From Synechococcus sp. PCC 7502 (GTDB lineage: Bacteria > Cyanobacteriota > Cyanobacteriia > Pseudanabaenales > Pseudanabaenaceae), in the NCBI RefSeq assembly GCF_000317085.1, contig NC_019702.1:836394-900393 (forward strand): 64,000 nucleotides of DNA, written 5' to 3'. Numbering within the stretch: the stretch's first letter is position 1; each line of letters begins with the position of its first letter. Shown in pieces: positions 45,214-54,400 of this stretch. Under the pieces are notes generated by a model. It had not been told where the DNA came from. It did not search any database and worked only from the letters and a program-made list of their open reading frames with translations. A program made the translations under genes and the position numbers.

Positions 45214-45351
45214 ATGGCTCAACTTTCTCAAGACTTGCATCACTTTTTTATTGAATCACCACCCTCTGCGCAGATTACCCTAGCTGAAGTTTTAGCATTA
45301 GCAGGTGAGCGCACCTTTGATTTCTGTATGTTTTATACTTTGAAATGTTAA
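45214..45351 (+). pseudogene. Truncated ExoD-family exopolysaccharide protein
   Basis: From the ATG at 45214 the frame reads MAQLSQDLHHFFIESPPSAQITLAEVLALAGERTFDF, typical of the N-terminus of ExoD-like membrane proteins, then CMFYTLKC and a stop. The homologous proteins continue with a long membrane region (GFLFVILSLPSALP), none of which follows. The break is about codon 36. Together with the adjacent IS630 piece this suggests IS-linked decay. Confidence 0.65.
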
Positions 45352-45392
45352 AGTAAATCTCAAATTGGAAGGTAAAGATTAGGGCTAGGGCT

Positions 45393-46208
45393 ATGAAAAA
45401 AACGATGAACCTCATAGGGACTAGTTATACTTTATGCCTTATCTTATCAATGTGCGCCTTCCAGCCAATGTACGCTGGACAACTAATCCAAAAGGATTCT
45501 GAACAATTAGTCCAGAGAGACTTAGATCCTACTGATGCTCAAGCCTTTTCTGATCGGGGTACGGTCAAGGCTCGGTCAGGCGATTATCAAGGAGCGATCG
45601 CTGACTATGACAAAGCTATCAGTATTAATCCTGATTTTGCTGTAGCCTTTTACAATCGAGGTCTCGCCAAGTATTATTTAGGCAATTATCAAGGAGCAAT
45701 AGCTGACTATGACAAAGCTACCAGTATCAATCCTGATTATGCCAGTGCCATTTTTAATCGGGGTACTGCCAAGGATAATTTAGGTGATTATCAAGGAGCA
45801 ATAGCTGACTATGACAAAGCTATCGGTATTAATCCTGATTATGCCAATGCCTTTTACAATCGGGGTATCGCTAAGGATAATTTAGGCGATTATCAAGGAG
45901 CTATAGCTGACTATGACAAAGTTATCAGTATTAATCCTAATTATGCCAATGCCTTTTACAATCGAGGTCTCGCCAAGTATTATTTAGGCAATTATCAAGG
46001 AGCAGTAGCTGACTATGACAAAGCTATCAGTATTAATCCTAATTATGCCCATGTCTTTTTCAATCGAAGTATTGCCAAGCTTAAGTCTGGTGATAAAAAT
46101 GGAGCAATTAAAGATATAACAATATCTGTGGAATTATTTAGGAAACAGGGCAACAAAAAAGGTGAAACTATAGCATTAGCCTTTTTGAGAAAGTTGCAAA
46201 ATCGATAA
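45393..46208 (+). CDS. Secreted TPR-repeat protein
   Basis: The 271-residue protein has a hydrophobic N-terminal segment (MNLIGTSYTLCLILSMCAFQ) that looks like a signal peptide. Six tandem 34-residue tetratricopeptide units (about 50-253) follow, most reading NRGxAKxxLGxYQGAIADYDKAISINPxY. The first five are near-identical at the DNA level with a 102-base period. TPRs are protein-binding scaffolds. Similar units end the truncated gene at 29775-30031. The partner is unknown. Confidence 0.88.
   Translation: MKKTMNLIGTSYTLCLILSMCAFQPMYAGQLIQKDSEQLVQRDLDPTDAQAFSDRGTVKARSGDYQGAIADYDKAISINPDFAVAFYNRGLAKYYLGNYQGAIADYDKATSINPDYASAIFNRGTAKDNLGDYQGAIADYDKAIGINPDYANAFYNRGIAKDNLGDYQGAIADYDKVISINPNYANAFYNRGLAKYYLGNYQGAVADYDKAISINPNYAHVFFNRSIAKLKSGDKNGAIKDITISVELFRKQGNKKGETIALAFLRKLQNR
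45537..46070 (+). repeat. Tandem 102-bp repeat array inside the TPR gene
   Basis: The core GATTATCAAGGAGC-atagctgactatgacaaag recurs at 102-base spacing five times (near 45587, 45687, 45789, 45891 and 45993), matching one 34-residue TPR each. High sequence similarity suggests recent expansion or gene conversion, and copy number may vary between strains. Confidence 0.8.
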
Positions 46209-46269
46209 GAAGTCAAGTTTTTTACGATTGGCTCAAACTTGGGCTTAAAAATCTCTTGAGGTAAATAAT

Positions 46270-47811
46270 ATGCCCAATAGCCCCGAATCCCTAATCCAGC
46301 CCCTCGATCGCTATAATCAAGCTCTACTTAATCATGTTCATCCTTTAGATTGGCAAAATCCCGATCCTGCAAAATGCTATGACTTGGTAGTGATCGGAGC
46401 AGGGACGGCAGGACTAGTGGTAGCAGCAGGAGCAGCAGGCTTGGGCTTAGGCTTAAAAATAGCACTGATTGAGAAACACCTCATGGGGGGAGATTGTCTA
46501 AATGTGGGCTGTGTGCCATCTAAAGCCTTAATTAGAGTGGGTCGGGCTGTGGCGGAAATACAGGCGGCTCATTCCTTTGGTATTGATCTTCCTGAAGCGA
46601 TCGCCGTTAATTTTGATCAAGTCATGGAACGGATGCGCCGACTGCGAGCCAGTATTAGCGAAAATGACTCCGTGCAAAGATTTCAGCAACTAGGAATAGA
46701 TGTGTTTTTAGGATCGGCTCAGTTCATTAATACAAAAGCCCTAGAAGTTAATGGTTTACGCTTAAACTTCAAGAAAGCGGTAATTGCCACGGGTGCAAGA
46801 GCCACCGATCCGCAGGTATCGGGATTATTAGAAGCTGGATTTCTCACCAATGAGAGCGTTTTTTCTTTAACCACAAGACCTAAGCGGTTAGCAGTAATTG
46901 GGGGCGGAGCAATTGGTTGTGAACTGGCGCAAACATTTCAAAGATTAGGCTCTGAGGTCACACTAATTCATCGAAATCCACGGCTACTAAATCGAGAAGA
47001 TGCAGATGCGGCGGCAATTATCCAAGAACGGTTAGCCCAAGAGGGAGTAACTTTAATTTTGGGAGCAAATCTTGAAAGAGTGGAGAAAAAAGGAAAGAAT
47101 AAGGCTATCTTTTATCAGCAAAATGGAGTAAATGTCAGTTTAGAAGTCGATGAGATTTTAGTTGGGGTGGGGCGATCGCCAAACGTAGAAGGCTTAAACT
47201 TAGAAACAGCAGACGTGGCATACAATCAGCGTCAAGGTGTAATTGTTAATGATTACTTACAAACGACAAACCCTGCTATTTATGCGGCGGGGGATATTTG
47301 TATGAACTGGAAATTTACCCATGCTGCCGATGCTGCTGCCAGAATCGTACTTAAAAATCTGCTATTTTCTCCCTTTGGACTTGGACGGAGTAAACTCAGC
47401 AATTTAGTTATGCCCTGGGTTACGTTTACCGATCCAGAAGTTGCCCATGTGGGTTTATATGCTGCTGAAGCTCACGCTCTCGGTTTAGATACAAATGAGA
47501 TTAAAATTCCCTGCTCAGCGATCGATCGGGCAATCCTAGATGATCAAACAGCAGGCTTTGTTAAAATCCTCTATCAACAGGGCAGCGATCGCATCCTCGG
47601 CGCAACCATTGTTGCCAGTCATGCTGGGGAAATGCTCAGTGAAATCACCTTGGCGATCGCTACTAAACAAGGATTAAATCGGTTATCTGGAATCATCCAT
47701 GCCTACCCAACCCAAGCCGAAGGCATAAAAAAAGCTGCCGATGCCTACCGTAAAACCCTATTAACAGATCGGACTCGTTCTTTCTTGAAATTCTTAACTT
47801 GGTTCAGCTAG
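46270..47811 (+). CDS. Pyridine nucleotide-disulfide oxidoreductase, mercuric-reductase-like
   Basis: The 513-residue protein has the FAD motif VVIGAGTAGLVVAAGAAG near residue 40, the redox-active disulfide C76-LNVG-C81, the NAD(P) motif VIGGGAIGCELAQTF and the dimerisation domain with TFTDPEVAHVGL. The C-terminal His-Glu motif is HAYPTQAEG. The family includes mercuric reductase, dihydrolipoamide dehydrogenase and glutathione reductase. The N-terminal heavy-metal HMA domain and the C-terminal Cys pair of true MerA are absent, so mercury reduction is doubtful. Cyanobacteria commonly have this unassigned type. Confidence 0.85.
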   Translation: MPNSPESLIQPLDRYNQALLNHVHPLDWQNPDPAKCYDLVVIGAGTAGLVVAAGAAGLGLGLKIALIEKHLMGGDCLNVGCVPSKALIRVGRAVAEIQAAHSFGIDLPEAIAVNFDQVMERMRRLRASISENDSVQRFQQLGIDVFLGSAQFINTKALEVNGLRLNFKKAVIATGARATDPQVSGLLEAGFLTNESVFSLTTRPKRLAVIGGGAIGCELAQTFQRLGSEVTLIHRNPRLLNREDADAAAIIQERLAQEGVTLILGANLERVEKKGKNKAIFYQQNGVNVSLEVDEILVGVGRSPNVEGLNLETADVAYNQRQGVIVNDYLQTTNPAIYAAGDICMNWKFTHAADAAARIVLKNLLFSPFGLGRSKLSNLVMPWVTFTDPEVAHVGLYAAEAHALGLDTNEIKIPCSAIDRAILDDQTAGFVKILYQQGSDRILGATIVASHAGEMLSEITLAIATKQGLNRLSGIIHAYPTQAEGIKKAADAYRKTLLTDRTRSFLKFLTWFS

Positions 47812-47837
47812 ATGTGAGGAATTAATAAAAAAGTTCT

Positions 47838-48434
47838 ATGTCTTTAACTAGCCTATCTCCTATTATCGCTACAATTCAGGCACAGCCTAGTTGGCAGGAT
47901 CGCCGTAGGTTTTTACAAATTATTAGCCATTGGCACACCGTAGTAGGAGCCTCAGTTGCCCAGCAAACCCGACCCACAGGTATTTATCGTAATGTTTTGC
48001 AAGTTGCAGTCGCAAATTCAGCATGGTCACAGGCATTGGCATTTGAACGATTACGAATTCTCAGTAAATTACAGCCTTTATTACTAAACGGGATGGAGCC
48101 AATCGTTGATATACATTTTTCGACTGCTAAATGGAATGCAATTAAACAACCTATTAAAGAGTCTCTAAATTCATCCCAAGAACCTAAAAAGCCGATACCT
48201 GAGTTACTGATCCAACATCCAAGCTATATTTCCCCAAAGCGATTAGAAGCCTCACAGGTTAAGCAATTACCCCTTCCCCCCAGTAATGCCCTTGAAGCTT
48301 TTCACAGACTAACAGCTATTGTTAAAACCCAAAATGCCACTATGCCCAAATGTCCAAGATGTAAATGCTCTACCCCTCAAGGAGAGTTAAAACGATGGCA
48401 AATGTGTAGTACCTGTGTTCGTCAAGAATTTTAA
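47838..48434 (+). CDS. dciA: DciA-like (DUF721) protein with C-terminal zinc ribbon
   Basis: The 198-residue protein's residues 1-100 form a DUF721/DciA domain (WHTVVGASVAQQTRPTGIYRNVLQVAVANSAWSQALAFERLRILSKLQ). DciA loads the replicative helicase DnaB where DnaC is absent. A linker of about 70 residues leads to MPKCPRCKCSTPQGELKRWQMCSTCV, a four-cysteine zinc-ribbon-like end. It follows the flavoprotein gene by 27 bases on the same strand. The cyanobacterial layout with an additional metal site is notable. Confidence 0.8.
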   Translation: MSLTSLSPIIATIQAQPSWQDRRRFLQIISHWHTVVGASVAQQTRPTGIYRNVLQVAVANSAWSQALAFERLRILSKLQPLLLNGMEPIVDIHFSTAKWNAIKQPIKESLNSSQEPKKPIPELLIQHPSYISPKRLEASQVKQLPLPPSNALEAFHRLTAIVKTQNATMPKCPRCKCSTPQGELKRWQMCSTCVRQEF

Positions 48435-48452
48435 TTCAGCCGATGAAAAAGT

Positions 48453-49562
48453 TTAACTTTGTAGATAGGATAATCCTTTAGTTACAAAGTTCTGGCGATC
48501 TAATCCCGATGGCAAAGATCGATCCTGTAAAAATGCCTTAGCTCGTTCTGAAATACCCCCAGACTTAGGCATTAAATCCTTGGATTCTAATAAACCTACT
48601 TGGGGCGATCGCAGATCAAGTAAATAATGCACAGCCAGAGATTGAAATGAGCGTAATTGTCGATAGTCCAGTTGAGTTTGAACAGATTTAGGTAAATTAA
48701 TTACCCGTTGCCGCACCAATTTATCGGTAATATCAACTTGCTTAACATGATCAGAAATTAGGCGATCGAGGCTGGGGGCATCATAATTAGCCGCATCAAT
48801 AATCGGAAAATCTATGGTTGAACGGGGACTTTTTAAAGGGTGAAACTTAGCCTTATGGGTTTCTAGATCAAATTCAATAAAACCTTTATCTTCCTCTGCT
48901 TCTTTCCAAATATCATTGCTAGTGCGCTCGATCGCCCCTGCATAATAGGCATTGCGCCCCAAATGGGTGTAGCTGTGATAATGTCCACAGGCAACATAGT
49001 CCCAAGGCATTTGTAAGACTTTTTCAGGAATATCATAACCACCGTAATCATTAATGCGATCGCTATCCACAGTGCCATGCAACATCAATAGGTTATAGGT
49101 AACCTCAGCATCTGGAGCAATTTGAACTTGATCTAAGCGTTCCAAAGCATTATGGGGCAAACAAAATACCTTGACTTTACCACCACATACCTCCACTGCT
49201 TCAGGCTTAGAAGTTACAACCGTAATATCAGGAATTAAACTTAATAGGTCTAAAATACAGCGATTATCTGCGGTCTTAATAGATTCATGGTTGCCAGCGA
49301 TTACTACAATTTCCGCACCACATAAACTCCGAAATCGTACTAATTCCCGTTGAGTTTGACAGATTGCCAAGTTAGTAGGGCGAGGCACATGAAAAATATC
49401 TCCTGCCATCAAAACTAAATCAGGTTTTAAGGCGATGGTTTTTTCCAAAGCTTCCCTAAATGCCGCAAATACATCTGCCTCCCGTCGATTAATACCTTGA
49501 CTAGTGACACGATTGTATGCACGAAACCCTAAATGTAAATCTGCTAAATGGACTACCCGCAT
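48453..49562 (-). CDS. SbcD-like DNA repair exonuclease (metallophosphatase)
   Basis: The 369-residue protein has the calcineurin-like phosphoesterase motifs DLHLGF (Asp8, His10), GDIFH, GNHES and CGHYHSY with a histidine pair for the second metal. SbcD/Mre11-type nucleases process DNA ends and hairpins with the SbcC ATPase. The length is close to SbcD, but no sbcC lies next to it. Its start faces away from the HNH gene on the same strand. Confidence 0.88.
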   Translation of the reverse strand: MRVVHLADLHLGFRAYNRVTSQGINRREADVFAAFREALEKTIALKPDLVLMAGDIFHVPRPTNLAICQTQRELVRFRSLCGAEIVVIAGNHESIKTADNRCILDLLSLIPDITVVTSKPEAVEVCGGKVKVFCLPHNALERLDQVQIAPDAEVTYNLLMLHGTVDSDRINDYGGYDIPEKVLQMPWDYVACGHYHSYTHLGRNAYYAGAIERTSNDIWKEAEEDKGFIEFDLETHKAKFHPLKSPRSTIDFPIIDAANYDAPSLDRLISDHVKQVDITDKLVRQRVINLPKSVQTQLDYRQLRSFQSLAVHYLLDLRSPQVGLLESKDLMPKSGGISERAKAFLQDRSLPSGLDRQNFVTKGLSYLQS

Positions 49563-49590
49563 TCAATTACTAATTCAATTACTATAAGCT

Positions 49591-50088
49591 TTACAAACCA
49601 ATTAAATATTTCTTCCATTCTTGATGCCCACCACTGCGTAAATACTTTGTTACCTCAAAATAAAGCCCACTGTGGGGACGGCGGGGATTCTTACGGAGGG
49701 GCATATTTGCTTCTTTAGGAGTTTGGTTACCTTTTTTGACATTACACCGTACACAGGCAGTAACCATATTTTCCCAAGTATCGCCACCTTTACGAGATTT
49801 AGGAATAACATGATCAAGAGTTAAATCTTCGCCTGTATAGCCGCAGTATTGACAAGAATGTCCATCTCTATGTAGGATGTTTCTCCTAGTGAGTGGTACA
49901 TCTTTATAAGGTAAATTCACATAGTGATAAAGTCGAATAACTGTAGGCAGTGGAAAATTTGGAGCAAGCATTTTACCATTATGCTCAACTTGCTCGGCTT
50001 TCCCTTTGAGTAATAAAACAACAGCACGTTGCCAGTTTGTGATGTTTAACGGCTCATAGGATGCATTGAGGACTAGGACTTTAGCCAT
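49591..50088 (-). CDS. HNH endonuclease family protein
   Basis: The 165-residue protein has the McrA-type HNH site CQYCGYTGEDLTLDHVIPKSRKGGDTWENMVTACVRCNVKKGNQTPKEA (about 80-125). It has two CxxC zinc pairs and the catalytic His in LDHVIP. The N-terminus MAKVLVLNASYEPLNITNWQRAVVLLLKGKAE is highly conserved in cyanobacteria and many other bacteria. The biological role is not defined. It is probably a core gene rather than a mobile nuclease. Confidence 0.9.
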   Translation of the reverse strand: MAKVLVLNASYEPLNITNWQRAVVLLLKGKAEQVEHNGKMLAPNFPLPTVIRLYHYVNLPYKDVPLTRRNILHRDGHSCQYCGYTGEDLTLDHVIPKSRKGGDTWENMVTACVRCNVKKGNQTPKEANMPLRKNPRRPHSGLYFEVTKYLRSGGHQEWKKYLIGL

Positions 50089-50253
50089 AGCTCATTATGA
50101 TCTGTTTAGTTTTTTAAAAACTCTTTCAGAGATGCTAACACACTGGGGCTAATCCCACAATTTTTTTACCTTTTTATCTGCAATTTCAAATTCAAAAAGC
50201 TAGGAAGAGTTAGACAACTCAGAAAAGTCTCCATTGTATTATGTAATTTTAAG

Positions 50254-50808
50254 GTGGATAAATTGAATCATTCAGGAATGCTCTTATGGTTTACAGGCTT
50301 AAGTGGAGCAGGAAAAACTACGATCGCTCTTGGAGTCACTGAAAAACTAAAAGCCCAAGATTATAAAGTTGAACTACTAGATGGGGATGTTGTCAGAACT
50401 CATCTATACTAAGGGTTTGGGTTTTACTAAAGAAGACCGAGATACTATAATATTCGCAGAATTGCTTTTGTCGCAAATTTACTCAGTCGGAATGGCGTAA
50501 TTACCATCGTCGCAGTTATTTAGTCCCTATCGAGAACTGCGTGATGAAATTCGCAGAACTACCACAAATTTTATTGAAGTGTATGTAAATGCAACCTTAG
50601 AATCATGCGAAGCCCGTGATGTTAAGGGGCTATATGCGAGGGCAAGGGCAGGGGAGATACCTAATTTCACTGGAATTAGCGATCCCTATGAAGCACCAAT
50701 CGCACCAGAAATTATTTGTTATACCGATGTAGAGACCGTAGAGCAAAGTATTGATAAGGTAGTTAGTTACGTTCTTAAAGATTCTGATATGGAAATTCTG
50801 GATAAATA
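50254..50808 (+). pseudogene. cysC: Degenerate adenylyl-sulfate kinase gene
   Basis: From a GTG at 50254 it reads MDKLNHSGMLLWFTGLSGAGKTTIALGVTEKLKAQDYKVELLDGDVVRTHLY and stops at 50410-50412. Walker A GLSGAGKT is intact. Later blocks KGLGFTKEDRDT, NIRRIAFVANLLSRNGVITIVAVI and SPYRELRDEIRRTTTNFIEVYVNATLESCEARDVKGLYARARAGEIPNFTGISDPYEAP are all there, but in different frames, so at least three indels have accumulated. APS kinase makes PAPS for sulfate assimilation. The intact 3' piece (50579-50808) should not be read as a gene. Confidence 0.88.
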
Positions 50809-51417
50809 GTAACCTCGACTAATTCCCCAACTCCCAAGCTTTAGACCTTAGATCATGTAAGGAGGTTTAAGGTTATAAATGATTAGTTAAGAATTTTTAT
50901 AGACTTTTACTAGATTCACAAAAGTCATATTGAGCCTTTCTGTGAGCCAAGAAAAATTATTTGACTTGAAGATCGATAATCAAGTATAAGTGAACAAGGT
51001 TTTACATGCTATAAGCAATATATAACGCAAAATACGCAAAACATACAAAGTTCATAGCCAAAAGCAAACAAATCAGATGGTTAATGCTCCAGCCAAGTTA
51101 AAAGTTAATACATCTCGCATTCTTAAATTTTAAAAAATGACAAATCATGATTCTGTTTTGCCCAACCCCAACACGCCGCCAACAACCAAGAGTGGGGAAG
51201 ATGTAGCTGTCCAAGCCGTATTTCCCAATGTGCGCCAACTTATGATGATCACATTACTTAAAATGCTGGCGGCGGGTGTGCTACCAGATATATATAACTG
51301 TGGAAATACTTGAGCCTACTCGTAATGGCATTAAGCAAATTAAATTACCGAGGCAATCCGAAGAAAAATTCAGGAATTATATCTCCGTATCTTAAATAAA
51401 TCCAACTAATAAATATT
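50809..51417. other. 600-base stretch with no recognised gene
   Basis: This AT-rich leader precedes the giant surface protein gene. The only notable open frame is 51137-51313 on the plus strand (58 codons, MTNHDSVLPNPNTPPTTKSGEDVAVQAVFPNVRQLMMITLLKMLAAGVLPDIYNCGNT). It has plausible coding character but no family I recognise, and may be the start of a truncated gene. The sequence 51350-51417 contains IRRKIQELYLRILNK-like codons, possibly the end of the same lost gene. Promoter elements for the 2459-codon gene should lie here. Confidence 0.4.
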
Positions 51418-54400
51418 ATGTCTAACGAACTAATAATATCAAATCTAACGCCAAGCATGGCAGGGCTATCTGATTCTCTAGACAACACATTTGCCTCAGT
51501 CCAAAATATATTACAAGGCTTTGCTCAAGAGAGAGATCGCTTTTACAGCATTTTTGGTCAAGCCTTTGGCAGTGATTTTAATATAACCCTTGCCGAAACC
51601 ATTCGTAGCCAATGGGCAAGTGGCGACTTTAGCCAAATTCCGACTATTCAAATACTTGACAGTGGCATGAATGGGGCTTTGGGAGCCTATGCAGCTAGCA
51701 CCAATACGATTTATCTATCGGAAGGTTTTTTAGCACTAGCCACTCCAGAACAATTAACGGCGGTGATTCTCGAAGAGATCGGGCATTATGTTGATGCTCA
51801 GGTTAACACAACGGATACCCCAGGAGACGAGGGGGAATATTTTTCCCGATTAGTATTGGGGCAAAGTCTATCAGTCGCAGAATTAACGCGAATTAAAACG
51901 GAAGATGATACTGCGATCATTTCCGTCAATGGAGTATCAATACAAGTTGAACAAGCAAGTCAGAGCATTGGGACGAAACTGTCCTGGAATGGATCTAGTT
52001 CAATTGGTTACTTTGGTGAAGGCGCAACTCCTACCTTTGGGCAGACTTTCACTGTTCCTTCAGTCTCAAATCCAACCCTAAATAATTTTACAATTTATAT
52101 AAATGACTTTTTAAACTCAGATGTCATTGATTTCGGCTTTTATGTTATGGCGTGGGATGGCTCCAAGGCAACTGGTCCAATTTTATATCAAAGTGGTGTG
52201 CGTTCAACCACAGGCTTTGCAGGGATGGAAGCACTTGTCTTTGACACTAATCGGCTTAGTCTAAACCCTGGACAGCAATATATTGCTTTTGTAAATGCAT
52301 CTAATTTTTTTGATGGGCAGACAGGGTATGGGGATGTGGGTTTCCTCGGCGACTATTACGGTGGAGGTAGTTTTTGGTATCAAGGAGGAAATTTTAGTTC
52401 TTTAACCTCATCACCATGGGGAAATTATGGAGGAGACTTAGCATTTCAAGCCGAATTCTCTTCTAATACTGCCTCACCAACACTAGCATCAATTAGCCCT
52501 GGCACTCTCACCGACACTGCAACCTACAATACCTTTAGTAACATCACAGGCACCCTGTCTGGCAATGATGTTGATACAGATACAACCCTAACCTACGGTA
52601 TCAGTGGCGGTACGGGTGGCGTTACCCTTGTTCAAAATTTAGTGGTTGATTCCCAAAAAAATGTGGCATCAGTAGGACAGCCTCGTGTGTTTTCTGCCCC
52701 TTTAACTGCAGGTGTGCAATATAAAGTTGTAGTTTCAGGAACTTGGAGACCCGATTACTCTAGGCCTAACTGGGAAGCTGATGCTCGTTATGTAAGCAAT
52801 AACGCATGGTCATCTGCTCAAGATTTTGACCCGAATGGTTATGGCGATCTGGGTTTATATTCTTCTGCTCTAGGTAATAGTGATGATATTTGGGGAGCAT
52901 ACAACAGTAGTCATATCTATTCGACTTTAGTGACAGGAACAGGATCTGCTATAGATTTCTTCGTCCAAGATGTTAACTATGGGGATAATTTGGGAGTCTA
53001 TCAGGTTGCTATCTATCAAATCCAAACTGTTACAAAAGCTGGCACCTACGGTAATCTCACCCTTAATCCTCTGAATGGGCAATATACCTACACTCCTAAT
53101 AACTCTGCAATTAATGCCCTGATTAGTAATGCAACGGACGACTTCACTCTCACAGTTAGTGATGGTCGCTCTAGTGCCAGCCGACCCTTCACCGTTAACA
53201 TCACAGGAGCTAACGATATTGCCAGTATTAGTGGTATATCAACTGCCAATCTTACAGAAGATGCTAATGATCCAACTCTCACAGCATCGAGTAATCTCAG
53301 CGTTAGTGATGTGGATTCTGGACAAAACAAATTCAACACCACCGTCTCTTCTTCAGGAAATCTAGGTACTCTGACAATTACGGACACAGGAACCTGGAAC
53401 TATAGCGTCGCCAATAGTGCGGTTCAGTATTTAGGTGCTACACAGACTAAAACAGAGACTTTTACTGTGCAGTCCTTCGATGGCACCGCCAGCCAGAATG
53501 TTACCATTACTATCAATGGCGTGAATGATACACCAACCGATTTAGTCCTCAACACTAGTAGTATTAATGAAAATGTTGCAGCCAATTCGATTGTGGGCAG
53601 CTTTACCAGTACCGATCCCGATAGTAGCAACACCTTCAGCTATTCTTTAGTAACTGGCACAGGCAGCACCGATAATGCATCCTTTAGCATCGTCAATGGC
53701 AACCAGTTAAGCATCAATACTTCACCAGACTACGAAACCAAGAGTAGCTATAGCGTTCGAGTTCGCACCACCGATCAAGGCGGATTGACTTATGAGAAAG
53801 CCCTAACTATTGGGGTCAACAATCTTAATGAAGCTCCCACTGACCTAAGTTTAAGTGCCACTACCATCAACGAAAATGTTGCTACTAACATCGTTGTTGG
53901 CAACTTCAGCAGCACTGACCCCGACACAGGTAATACATTTACATACAGCCTAGTTTCTGGCACAGGCAGCACCGATAATGCCTCCTTCAGCATCATCAAC
54001 GGCAACCAGTTAAGCATCAATGCTTCACCCGACTACGAAACCAAGAGTAGCTACAGCGTCCGCATTCGCACCACCGATCAAGGCGGATTGAGCTATGAAA
54101 AAGCGCTGACCATCAATGTCAATAATCTCAACGAAGCCCCGACTATCACTTCAGGCGCAAGTATAAATTTCGCTGAAAATGGTACGGGCACAGTTTATAC
54201 CGTCACAGGAACCGACCCCGACGCTGGAAACACCCTTAGCTACAGTATCAGTGGAACCGATTCGGCTCTGTTCAATGTTAACAGCAGCACAGGAGCCGTC
54301 ACCTTCAAAACCGCACCTAACTTTGAAGCTCCAACCGATAATGGCGCAAACAATGTCTACGACATCAACGTCATTGCCAGCGATGGTTCCCTCAGCGATA

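Noticed and set aside
46270-47811. True mercuric reductase
   Set aside because: No N-terminal HMA domain, no C-terminal vicinal cysteines and no mer genes nearby; only the general disulfide oxidoreductase fold is supported.
50579-50809. 76-codon frame that could be called as a small gene
   Set aside because: It is the in-frame 3' end of the decayed cysC gene.
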